Of a stretch of 64,000 nt of DNA, positions 43,845-53,300 are shown one piece after another. This DNA is from Bacteroidales bacterium. GTDB taxonomy: Bacteria > Bacteroidota > Bacteroidia > Bacteroidales > Lentimicrobiaceae. The notes under the pieces are model-generated. The model did not search any database. It was not told where the DNA came from and saw nothing but the letters and a program-made list of their open reading frames with translations. Every line of letters starts with the position of its first letter. The stretch's first letter is position 1. Made by a program: the position numbers and the translations under genes. The stretch spans positions 1 through 64,000 of the forward strand of contig JADJEQ010000046.1 of the NCBI GenBank assembly GCA_016709025.1, read 5' to 3'.

Positions 43845-45803
43845 TTAATTCTTCACAACCTTCACAACCTTCACAGCCTGATTCGAAACCAGCTTAATGA
43901 GGTAAACTCCGGGCTCCAGGACTGGATTCCACTTTACAGAATGCCCCCCCGCATTGCAGAATCCCTCAAAGATGGAAGCAACCGGCCTGCCATTCAGATC
44001 AAAGGCGGAAAGGGATATTTGTGAAGCTTCCGATAGGGAATAATTTAAAATTGTTTCCGAAGTAAATGGGTTTGGAGATGCTGTCAGACTGGTTTCCAAT
44101 GAGGATATAAGCCGTGTATTCACCCCTTCCTCCACCTTTATTTCAAGGTTTACAGGCAGTTCGTTCAGGAAATAATCTGTGGCGGTCATGGTCGTGGCGT
44201 GCTGCCCCAGGCTTAGGCCGGTGGTGTTGAAATGCATGGTAACGGTTCCGGGTTCCTGTCCAAGCAGAAGCCCGCCGGGCACTTCGGCGTAAACCCATGT
44301 TATTGTATCGGGAATGACAAGGGCATATGGATTCCGCTCGGTATTGTGCGAGGTAAGCTGAAGGGTAACTGTGGTGGATGTATTGGGTTCCATCACCAGG
44401 CTGATTTCAGGTGGATCGGCAGTCAGCGCCGGTGGGTTTACCACCATCTGCAAGGCATTATAAAGATTGAGCCGGCCGTCGCTGACCGATCTGCCTTCCA
44501 TTGCTGAAATGGTGTCAACCGAAGCAATCAGGTAACGCTTGAACTTTGAGGCCACAAGGGCTGGATTATCAATATATTGTTGCAGGGTAGCCTCCGGAGC
44601 CGCTGCATACATCAGTGCAATGGAGCCCGATACCATGGGCGACGACATGGACGTGCCCGTTTTATAACCGTAACTGTCACCCTGACGGGTAGAATAGATG
44701 CTGGTGCCAGGTGCAGCCAGATCAATGCTGGTGTGGCCCCAGGCAGCCTGTGAGTTCAAAGCGTCTGTATTGGTACTGTTTGTTACCGAAACAATGGATT
44801 CATTGGTCATGGCGGTGGGGATATCACCGTTCACATCCACATCCCAGGCGCGGTTTGCCGTGGAAGCCACATTCAGGATACCGACGGATCCAAGTGAATC
44901 GTAAATGGCACTCCACAATGGAAAGTTCACCGGATTGCCTCCGTCGATGCCGAAGGAAGAGTTGGTTACCACCACAAAAGCACCGGCGGCACCATTGGTT
45001 TCGTTGTAACGCTTGCGCATTTCAAATATATAATCATAAGCAATTACTGCGATGGCTTCGTTGCTGCCTGATCCGGCGACCGGCATCACATAGGTGTTGA
45101 ATGCTACGCCTGTAATTCCCAGGCCGTTGTTCCCTCTGGCAGCGGCAATGCCGGCAACATGGGTTCCGTGGTCGTGTGTCGGCACATTGCCACTGTTCAT
45201 ATAGGCATTCCAGCCATTATAATCATCGATGTAACCGTTCTCATCGTCATCGGTATTATTGAAAGGAATTTCCAGTCGGTTCTTCCAGAGTTTAAGGTCT
45301 GAATGCCCCAGATCAGCCCCTCCGTCAACCACGGCAACTACAATGGTATCACCCAAGGTGGTCAAGCCACTGGTTGTGATGTCCCAGGCAAAGGTGGCTT
45401 TGATGTCGGCCCCGGGGGTACCGCTTTGTTGCCCGGTATTTTTGAGTGCCCACTCATTTGTAAAGGAGGGGTCATCGGGGATAACCTCACGCTCCTGAAC
45501 GAAATGGTTAAACTGAGCAAGGCTGACCGAAGGATGTAGTTTAATCTTTTCCAGCAAAACACCGGCATCGGTTGTGGATTCATTAAATCTCAAAAGCCAG
45601 ATGTTCATCCGTTTCGAGAGTTTTTGGTCAACAGAAAGGTCAGCTTCTGAGAAGTGCGCCAGCAGTGAAGGCAATAACTGAGCAGCGTCAGCAGATTTCA
45701 ATTGAACAAGGAGTTGTCCCGGTTCTCTTTCAATGGAGGTTGGTTGAGAACAAGCCAGTGCTGCAGTAATAAGCAGCAAGACAAGGGTGGATATAATTTT
45801 CAT
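43845..45803 (-). CDS. Secreted S8 subtilisin-like peptidase with T9SS sorting domain
   Basis: 652 aa. Signal (MKIISTLVLLLITAALACSQ), an I9-like propeptide (about 25-105), then the S8 domain with D160 (VAVVDGGADLGH), H212 (HDHGTHVAG), the oxyanion Asn in VVTNSSFG and S385 (GTSMSSP). A beta domain (about 475-565) and a T9SS sorting domain (LTASPNPFTSETILNYSLSE ... GVYLIKLVS) follow. Exported serine endopeptidase of broad specificity, probably for protein feeding. The C-terminal end VKVVKVVKN is coded by a 9 bp tandem repeat (GTTGTGAAG), and a heptad array starts at its stop codon. Confidence 0.93.
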   Translation of the reverse strand: MKIISTLVLLLITAALACSQPTSIEREPGQLLVQLKSADAAQLLPSLLAHFSEADLSVDQKLSKRMNIWLLRFNESTTDAGVLLEKIKLHPSVSLAQFNHFVQEREVIPDDPSFTNEWALKNTGQQSGTPGADIKATFAWDITTSGLTTLGDTIVVAVVDGGADLGHSDLKLWKNRLEIPFNNTDDDENGYIDDYNGWNAYMNSGNVPTHDHGTHVAGIAAARGNNGLGITGVAFNTYVMPVAGSGSNEAIAVIAYDYIFEMRKRYNETNGAAGAFVVVTNSSFGIDGGNPVNFPLWSAIYDSLGSVGILNVASTANRAWDVDVNGDIPTAMTNESIVSVTNSTNTDALNSQAAWGHTSIDLAAPGTSIYSTRQGDSYGYKTGTSMSSPMVSGSIALMYAAAPEATLQQYIDNPALVASKFKRYLIASVDTISAMEGRSVSDGRLNLYNALQMVVNPPALTADPPEISLVMEPNTSTTVTLQLTSHNTERNPYALVIPDTITWVYAEVPGGLLLGQEPGTVTMHFNTTGLSLGQHATTMTATDYFLNELPVNLEIKVEEGVNTRLISSLETSLTASPNPFTSETILNYSLSEASQISLSAFDLNGRPVASIFEGFCNAGGHSVKWNPVLEPGVYLIKLVSNQAVKVVKVVKN

Positions 45804-45876
45804 TTATACCGGAATTGACGGTTAGAAAGTGATTAACAATCCGGCACAGCGGATGTTCATATATGTAAACACTCAG

Positions 45877-48753
45877 TTACCTGACAACCAGCCGGGCTGA
45901 ACAGGTTTGTTTTACCGAGCTTAATTTCACTATATAAATTCCTTGCGACAATCCGGAAATATCGATCTGATGGCTGTTGGGACCTTGAACCAAACCCGAA
46001 AATGATTCAGACTTTAGCAATGTACCCATACTGCTGTAAATCATCAAATCTGCTTTACCTGATTCATCCGCCTCAAAATTCAACGTAGTTGTTCCGTTGG
46101 AAGGATTTGGTGAAATACTCAGACCTTTATTACGTCCGGGATTTTGTTTCACATCGTTGTAGATGTTGATGGTATCGTTGAACATCAGCAGGACCTCATA
46201 ATTCTCGGTTTCAGTCGAAAAATTCAATGTGTCAAGCGCAAAACCAGCCATGGGTTGCAAAAATACCGGCTGAACAAAACTTACCACAACCTGAATCACC
46301 TCACCCGGGAACATGGTACGTGGCATAGGGTCCCAAAACCATGTTTCCCAGAACCATTCGCCATCCTGAAGCACAATATTTCCATTGTAATCAAATGCGG
46401 TCAGTACGACATCATGGTCAGTGGTATTGGTAATCTCGAACGATAAGCCTTCATATGCCTGTAAGTCGCCGTCAAAAATCAAAGAATCAGGTTCCACCAG
46501 CAACTCACTTAACTCACTTTCAGTCATAAAGCTGAGGGTACGTGTTGCGAACAGGCTGTTGGCAGAAAGCGCCCTGAAAGTAATCTCCCATTCACCATTG
46601 GGTTGTGAGGGTGTACCGGCAAATATTCCATCGGAAGATAAAGCCATCCCATCAGGAAGTTGAGGACACTGATACAGAAACGATGATCCGGGCATGATTA
46701 CGGTTGATCCGGATATGCCTGAAATCAGGTAGTTTTGTCCGTCACCTGCCGAAATGCCTGCAGCCCAATCATTGGAGGAGGTAATCCCGTTTCCGTAATG
46801 GAATGTAATGGTTCCATCAGGGTAGAGGGTTACAGCAAAATCGTTGTTGAAAGAAGGATCATCAAATTTCGAGATCTTCCAGCGGAAGGTAGCGTGATTG
46901 GCATCACCTTCGTAAAACATCCCGTCGTTTTCTTCAGGATAGATCATCAGGTCGCTTCCATAAGGGGTGATGACTCTGGCCGTTTTTATAGCGGCTTCAC
47001 TCCGGATGTATTCAAACTGACCCTCAAAAGCGATGGAGCCATCGGATGTAATCACCAGGTCCTGGTAGTTCTGGCCGTAGAACGGGAACGGAAAACCTAT
47101 CGTTTGGGTAGCAAAACCATCGTCGTTGCTGGTAGGGACAAGCTGGTTGGTGGTGATGGCCGGGAAAGCTGCCTGGTGGTTGCTTTCGGTGAATTCCTGC
47201 AAAACAGACCAGGTGTAAGGGGCCTGTGCGCCTGTGGCTTCAAGCTGGTAACTGTAGGGTGCTCCAGCCTGGGCAACAGGCAATTGCTGGGTTGAGATTT
47301 CGGTGGGAACAAAATCTATGTTGCCATCGGCCCAAACAAGGGTAGTGTCGTTGTTTACCATGGAAACGTTCGTCAGTTGGCTCTGGAATTCCATCGATCG
47401 CTTCAGATCCCAGAGAGAGAGACTGGTTATCTGGCCGGTGGAAGAATTTTCAGGATCCTGTTCTTCAATCTGAATAAAAAATCTTGACTGCTGGCCTGGT
47501 TGAATATAGCTGAGCAGCGGGGTTACATCCAATCCGATTTCAATGGATTTGTCGTTCTCACTGAAACCACCCTGCATATAATAATCACCACCCTGGTTGC
47601 TGAACATCGGGAATTCAAGGACATGGGCAGGTTTTGTATCGGCGGTATTGGCAGAGACCCCTGCGGTTATTTTTATTTTTTGCCTGGAAGTATGCTTAAT
47701 GGTAGCCTTCAGGGTTACCTGGGGCTCATAATCGGCACGGGTGCGGATAACATGAAGCAGGTTGTTCCAGATACCCCCTTCCTGCAGGTTGAGGGCAAGG
47801 GTGCGGTACATAACATAGGCCTTGCCACTGTTGCCGAATGAATTGCCCCAACTGTTCATCATGAGAAGTCCCCCTATTTCCCAGTCGCGGAGGTCAACGG
47901 CACCATCACCGGTGATATCGAGGTTGTTGGTATATTGACCATCGTTGTTGACATCATAACAAATTTCATCGTCATAGCCTATAAATGTCATGGCATGATT
48001 CACCTGCTCGCCCCAGCGGGTAATCACCTGTTTTCCTGCATTGGGTGTTCCTGCCGGCAGGTATGCCATTGTGAAAACATCCGAAACACCGGCGCTGAAA
48101 TTGGCGAGTCCACCTGTGGAAGACCCGTCAAGTCTGTCGTACATCCATTGTTTCAGGGTCAGGAGGCCATCCTCGTTAGAAACATCAATGGTGGAAATAT
48201 CCAGCATGCGGTTTTCCATTCCTGAAATATAATCATCATATCCGCTCATCCACCGGCGATCGCCACCATACCAGGGGGTGCCGCCGTATGTTTCCACGTT
48301 GGGGATTCCATTGGCTGCAATGATTTGCCAGCCATCGAAATACCATGAACCGCCACCTGCACCGCCATTGAGGAAATTCCAGGTATAGTGGGTAGGATAT
48401 TGATTCTGGGTAGTATTGGCTTCCAGGTCACGTACATAATCCATTTCATAGGTAAAATTATACCCGATGCCGCTGGCCTGACCACAACTACCCCCATCCT
48501 GGTTAAAAACAGGCCTGAACCAGGGATACGCTGAATTATCCAGATTCGACGGAAGGTCCCGGCTGCGTTGAGAAGCAGTCAGGGCAAGTTTTGGGGTTGC
48601 TGCAATCTGGCTGTAATCGTTGGCTGTTAGTTCGCGTAAACCTCCGGCAAACCAGGGCTCCCCGTTAGGGTCGGGGTTCACGTTAATGAGACCCTGTGCA
48701 TTTAAACAGACAGTCAAAGCAAGAACTGAGATCAGTGTCAGTAAGGTTTTCAT
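45877..48753 (-). CDS. Secreted C1 (papain-like) peptidase with dockerin-like insert and T9SS domain
   Basis: 958 aa. Signal (MKTLLTLISVLALTVCLNAQ), then a C1A-type catalytic domain with C90 (GGSCGQASG), H253 (VNHAMTFIGY) and N300 (MMNSWGNSFGNSGKAYVMYR). Between His and Asn sits DVNNDGQYTNNLDITGDGAVDLRDWE (in two EF-hand-like loops: D267-D271, D279-D287), which looks like a dockerin-type calcium site. Behind it are beta-sandwich regions including a putative Ig-like part (LPVAQAGAPYSYQLEATGAQ) and a sorting domain (ISPNPSNGTTTLNF ... QGIYIVKLS). Closely related in plan to the 1205 aa peptidase at 50319. Starts upstream of nothing else on this strand but the SGNH gene 4 bp away, so they may be co-transcribed. 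Confidence 0.88.
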   Translation of the reverse strand: MKTLLTLISVLALTVCLNAQGLINVNPDPNGEPWFAGGLRELTANDYSQIAATPKLALTASQRSRDLPSNLDNSAYPWFRPVFNQDGGSCGQASGIGYNFTYEMDYVRDLEANTTQNQYPTHYTWNFLNGGAGGGSWYFDGWQIIAANGIPNVETYGGTPWYGGDRRWMSGYDDYISGMENRMLDISTIDVSNEDGLLTLKQWMYDRLDGSSTGGLANFSAGVSDVFTMAYLPAGTPNAGKQVITRWGEQVNHAMTFIGYDDEICYDVNNDGQYTNNLDITGDGAVDLRDWEIGGLLMMNSWGNSFGNSGKAYVMYRTLALNLQEGGIWNNLLHVIRTRADYEPQVTLKATIKHTSRQKIKITAGVSANTADTKPAHVLEFPMFSNQGGDYYMQGGFSENDKSIEIGLDVTPLLSYIQPGQQSRFFIQIEEQDPENSSTGQITSLSLWDLKRSMEFQSQLTNVSMVNNDTTLVWADGNIDFVPTEISTQQLPVAQAGAPYSYQLEATGAQAPYTWSVLQEFTESNHQAAFPAITTNQLVPTSNDDGFATQTIGFPFPFYGQNYQDLVITSDGSIAFEGQFEYIRSEAAIKTARVITPYGSDLMIYPEENDGMFYEGDANHATFRWKISKFDDPSFNNDFAVTLYPDGTITFHYGNGITSSNDWAAGISAGDGQNYLISGISGSTVIMPGSSFLYQCPQLPDGMALSSDGIFAGTPSQPNGEWEITFRALSANSLFATRTLSFMTESELSELLVEPDSLIFDGDLQAYEGLSFEITNTTDHDVVLTAFDYNGNIVLQDGEWFWETWFWDPMPRTMFPGEVIQVVVSFVQPVFLQPMAGFALDTLNFSTETENYEVLLMFNDTINIYNDVKQNPGRNKGLSISPNPSNGTTTLNFEADESGKADLMIYSSMGTLLKSESFSGLVQGPNSHQIDISGLSQGIYIVKLSSVKQTCSARLVVR

Positions 48754-48757
48754 GGTA

Positions 48758-50263
48758 TTATTTTATTTGATTGTTTTTGATTTTATCTTCATAAATCCAC
48801 TCGGCATCTTTACGGATTTGAGCATCAACACTAATATTGTTGACTTTTGCTTTCCGCTTTATTTCTTCAAACCATTCCGGCGTTCCCCTGATTCCCATTT
48901 CGTAAATACGGATCAGGTCGCGTTTTTCGGTATACTTGTCAGGGTTGTCTTTGTAATCATCATAGAACAAGTAACCGGCCTCCTTGTTTATTCTGTCGGC
49001 AAGACTGATATTCATTTCGACGGATTCGTCAGCCATTCGCCTGAACTCATCGCCATACGTTCTTATTTTGTCGGAAAAAACTTCAATCGGGTCACGGTAG
49101 CCGGGATAGAAGAGATCGTACATCTGTTCATCGAAACCCCAGGCAAAGGCGTGTAAAAATCTTTCTGTGATCATGATCATCACGATATCACGCTTCATTA
49201 ATTCACTGCGTAAATCGAGGTCAGCTGCCACACCGGCCTGAGAGCCGTCACTCCGGGTAACATTTTTGTTGTAATACCAGAAATCGCAACTACTGAAAGT
49301 TTCAGTAGGGATGCGGTTGTTGAGCCAGTTAAAGTAAAAACTGTCGCCAATAACCAGTACGTTTGGTTTTGTTTTGGCACCTCCCTTTTCAATCCGGATA
49401 ACAGGGTTGGCTGTTCCGGGATGTGGAATCGTAAAAAACAGGTTCATGGCAAGCCCGATGTCATAGTCGGGATGACGGGTGGTGTCCAGGATTTCATTCT
49501 TCACGATGCGCAGATCAGGAAGATCAATGCCTCTCATTTTTTCGAGATATTTCATCGTAGTATCGGCTGCCAGGGCTGCTCCGTAATAGCTCCAGTGGGT
49601 GCCACATTGCGGGAAAAGCGGGAATTCTGTTTTGCCTTTGATTGAAATAAAATACTGGTTCAGATCGAGAACATTTACACCAGATGCTTTTAGCTGACTT
49701 GTCAGGGCATCGTAATTTGAAATTGTTTTCTTTAAATTACGGTATTTTGTTGGTGCCAGTTCAGGATAGAAGCTGCCTTTGCCCGGTTCAAAAACCACCA
49801 CCAGGGATTTGCCAAGTCGCGCCAGGGTATCCTGAACGGCTTTCAACTGACCCGCTTTCCGCTTCCATACCTCTTCGCCAACAAAATAGAGACCTGTGTT
49901 TTCTTTCAGATAATCCTCTTCAAACAACTCATGGTTGCGGCCTACAATTACCCCTTCGGCATTGGCCTGGTTAAAAACACTGTAACTTAGCTGGTTATTG
50001 ATTCTGACAAAAGTATTTCTTAAACCGATGTGCTGCTCCAGGCGCTTACCGTAGTCTTCCTGAAATGAGCCATCGAGCCATGTTTTCCAGGTAAATTCAC
50101 TGAAGTCAGGCTTTTGAGGTATTGTAAAAGCCCCTGTTAGTTGTTTCTCAGTAACAAAATTAAATCTGCCCTGCAAGCCAGGCAAAACAAGCAAAAGCAA
50201 GATTGTTGTAATAAGGATATTTTTTATCCAGTTCCTGCCAAAGCCGGTGTGTCCTTCCATCAA
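48758..50263 (-). CDS. AlgX/AlgJ-like SGNH acyltransferase-type protein
   Basis: 501 aa with one N-terminal TM/signal anchor (NILITTILLLLVLPGLQG). It follows the AlgX/AlgJ/DHHW pattern: WLDGSFQEDYGKRLEQHIGLRN (the conserved W..D.F..R.G.R region), LFPQCGTHWSYYGAALAA (His of the catalytic pair in a THW motif) and VLVIGDSFYFNW (GDS nucleophile serine). AlgX and AlgJ O-acetylate alginate with an MBOAT partner. No MBOAT or polysaccharide genes are here; instead it lies between two C1 peptidase genes, ending 4 bp before the downstream one. So its substrate is open; modification of a cell-surface glycan is a reasonable guess. Confidence 0.82.
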   Translation of the reverse strand: MMEGHTGFGRNWIKNILITTILLLLVLPGLQGRFNFVTEKQLTGAFTIPQKPDFSEFTWKTWLDGSFQEDYGKRLEQHIGLRNTFVRINNQLSYSVFNQANAEGVIVGRNHELFEEDYLKENTGLYFVGEEVWKRKAGQLKAVQDTLARLGKSLVVVFEPGKGSFYPELAPTKYRNLKKTISNYDALTSQLKASGVNVLDLNQYFISIKGKTEFPLFPQCGTHWSYYGAALAADTTMKYLEKMRGIDLPDLRIVKNEILDTTRHPDYDIGLAMNLFFTIPHPGTANPVIRIEKGGAKTKPNVLVIGDSFYFNWLNNRIPTETFSSCDFWYYNKNVTRSDGSQAGVAADLDLRSELMKRDIVMIMITERFLHAFAWGFDEQMYDLFYPGYRDPIEVFSDKIRTYGDEFRRMADESVEMNISLADRINKEAGYLFYDDYKDNPDKYTEKRDLIRIYEMGIRGTPEWFEEIKRKAKVNNISVDAQIRKDAEWIYEDKIKNNQIK

Positions 50264-50282
50264 ACTTTTTTTAACAAAGGTA

Positions 50283-50312
50283 CAACACCCGTACTAAAAA
50301 GTACGGGTGTTG
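50283..50312. terminator. Perfect 13 bp hairpin between minus-strand genes
   Basis: CAACACCCGTACT (50283-50295) pairs with AGTACGGGTGTTG (50300-50312), loop AAAA. It follows the stop of the 1205 aa peptidase. On the minus strand it is followed by TACCTTTG, a -7 box for the SGNH gene, so the hairpin may end one transcript right at the promoter of the next. Confidence 0.6.
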
Positions 50313-50318
50313 CAAGAA

Positions 50319-53300
50319 TTAGTTGGAGGTTCTGATAATTTTCCTGACCTGAATTCCTGAACTGGTTCTGAGTATCACCGTGAATACACCTGCAGCAGCA
50401 GATGGTAATTCGGGTTTCAGTTGGTAATGTCCTTTTGGGATGATGCCAGTTCGTTCATAGTTGAACATAACCTGGCCATGCATATCGCACATGATAATCT
50501 GCACAGGTGAAGGTTCGTCAAGGGTATAGGAGATGTTCAGTTCGTCGCGACCGGGATTGGGATAAACATCAAATCTGGCCGGTATGGTTTCTTTGTTGTC
50601 GGAAGAGGTTGGAACAGCAAAGACTGGCAGGACGATGTAATCGACCCTGGCACAGTCTTCTCCGGTGGAAACACTGTAATCTTTCAGATATTTCCACACG
50701 AAATTATGTTCGCCGGCTGGTACACCAAATTTGGCTCTGGTCCAGTTCCAGGTGCCTGCCCATTTGCCCATTTCGCCAACACCGCTGTTAAAGTGAAGAT
50801 AATCGTAACCAGGCTCGGAGGAGACCATAAACCAGAAAGAGACGCTGTCGGCAAAGGCTACGTTCCAGGTGATGGCAAGGGTTGACATCTGGTTGTCGGT
50901 GATAACACCTGAGCGGGCGCACCAGTTGCCTTCATGGGCAAAACCCTGCTCAGGAATCCAGGGGTTGTCACCACCGGTTGTCCAGTCAAATTCAGCAAAG
51001 CCACCGGATTCAAAATTTTCAATAAGCGATCCGGTGAATAAGGGGATGGTTTTCAGGTAGTCATACCCATGATCGCCCGAAACCGCCAGGTTAATCTCGA
51101 CTAAGTAGTTCTCAGGAGTTTCTGCAGACAGGCTCACTGCAAAAACCAGGGGCCACAAAGCGCCGGGATTTAAGGTATCTATGGTGCCTGCGGCTGTGAT
51201 GATGTTAAGGTAAGGGTCCCAGGATGAGATGTTTGCTTCGGCATTTGTCAGGGCTACTCCACCTGTATTTCTGAGGGTAATGGCAAGCAGTGCTGTTTCC
51301 CCTGACTCAAGTATTCCGTTGTTACCATCTACAACTTCCAATGATGCAATTTCTGTCACCGGACTATAGGCGGTGAGTCCTATACTGCGGCTCCAGGTTC
51401 CTTCAACTGCCGATGCATTCAGAATAAATGTAGCCTCGTGTTGGTTGGGAACATCCTCCAGCGCCGTAAAATGGAATGCATTTTCTACTGTGATGCTTTC
51501 ACCGGGCTGCAGTCCGTCAATTCCTGCCTGGGTATTAACCAGTGTGAAATAAGGGTCGAAGGAGTTGAGATTGAAAGAAGTAGCTCCAATCGGGAAACTG
51601 TTGAGATTGGTGATCAGGAGGGTCATGTAACACTCTTCGCCAAAGCCAATCAGGTTGTCATCGCCTGCCATTACTTCGTAATTCATCATCAGCCCGTTGG
51701 TGTTCAGGTAAAATGATTTATAATTCTTCAGGTTGTTTTTGTCGGTAGTGCAGACAGCCACGGGCAGATTGTTGAATAATTCATCCGTATGGCCCGATAG
51801 TATTCCTTCTGTACTGAGCTCTATACCCGGATGGCTGATGGCCGGAGTAAACCTGACCAATTGGTCGGTTGCAGGAAGAAAATCAGGCTCATAAGTCAGT
51901 ATTTCATAGTTTAGGCCGTCTCCGGCTGAAATTCCGGCATAGCGCTCAATATAGGAAGGAATAATACAATTGCCGTAATTGATTTCAATCTTACCATCGG
52001 GGAAAAGCCTTGCTGTGGCATTGAAGGTACTGCCCGATGCCCCGCTTGCACTTAATGACCAGCGGAAAGTAACATATTCAGGGGTCTCTTCATACCAGAT
52101 GCCTTCCCCGGAGCCGCCCGCACCAAAAGGGTTTGAAGCAGCAGGTGCAATCATGGGTGTCTGAATGAAATAGGTGCGTCCTTCAATGAAATATGGCCAC
52201 GGAAGCAGCGAATTCTCAAACATCAGGTATCCGTCAACAGTGGCATAAACCTCTGTAAAACTCCGGCCGAAATAAGGAAATTCGAAGGGTAATTCAACCC
52301 GGGCTTTCCCGTTTGAGTTTGACGAAGGTTGCAGTTTGAGAGCTGTAATCTGCGGCATTACTGACGTTGAGTCAAACTGAATATAATCCTCAACAAAATG
52401 CCAGCGGTAAGGAGCAGTGCCTCCTATTGCCTCCAAAGGCACAGAAAAGTTGCTGTAAAGCTGAACCGGCAGTATTGTATCAGTTACGATTAGTGCGGGA
52501 TTGTAATTGACCGAAGCATTTACTCCGATCATGGTTATGTTATCGTTGACCAAAGGCAGCTCATTCGCCGAACTGTTGATAATATTAGTGCCATTGGTGT
52601 AATCAATGATGGAAAAACTGCCCAGGGAACCGGATGTTGCTCCCAGCGGATCGTTTTCCTGCACCATCAGAAAATATTTGGCTTCCTGTCCGGGAGTTAC
52701 ATACTGAAGCAGGAGGTTAAGGTCGAGGCCGAATTCGATGTTCTGCGGGCCTGAGGTACCCTGCATAGGATTGCATCCGCCCTGAAAATCAAAAATGGGG
52801 AAATGAAGTATATGCTCAGGTTCGGTGGCATTGGGGTCGGTAGAAACCCCGGCCATTACCCTTAGCTGGTCGCGGCAGGGATAGGTCAGGTTTACTTTTG
52901 CGGTGAGTTGTGGCTCGTGGTTGTCACGGACTTCAATCACGACTACCATATTGTTCCAGATACCCCCCTGCTGAAACTGATCAGCCACCGATTTGTACAT
53001 CATATAGGAAAATCCCTGATCGCCCCATCCACTGATGGAACCATAGGTATTGGCCATTTTAAAACCTCCGATCTCCCAGTCTTTCATATCAACCAATCCG
53101 TCGGAATTGATGTCAATGTTGTTGGTGTATTGTCCGTCACCATTATAGTCCCAGCGGATGGAGTCGTTGTATCCGACAATTGACATTGAATGATTGGACG
53201 AATTTCCCCAGGCGTAAATAACGTGTTTGCCTGCCTCGGGGGTTCCGTCAGGAAGCACTGAAGGCGGATGAGTGAACTCAGCGTAAAAGCATCCAAGCCC

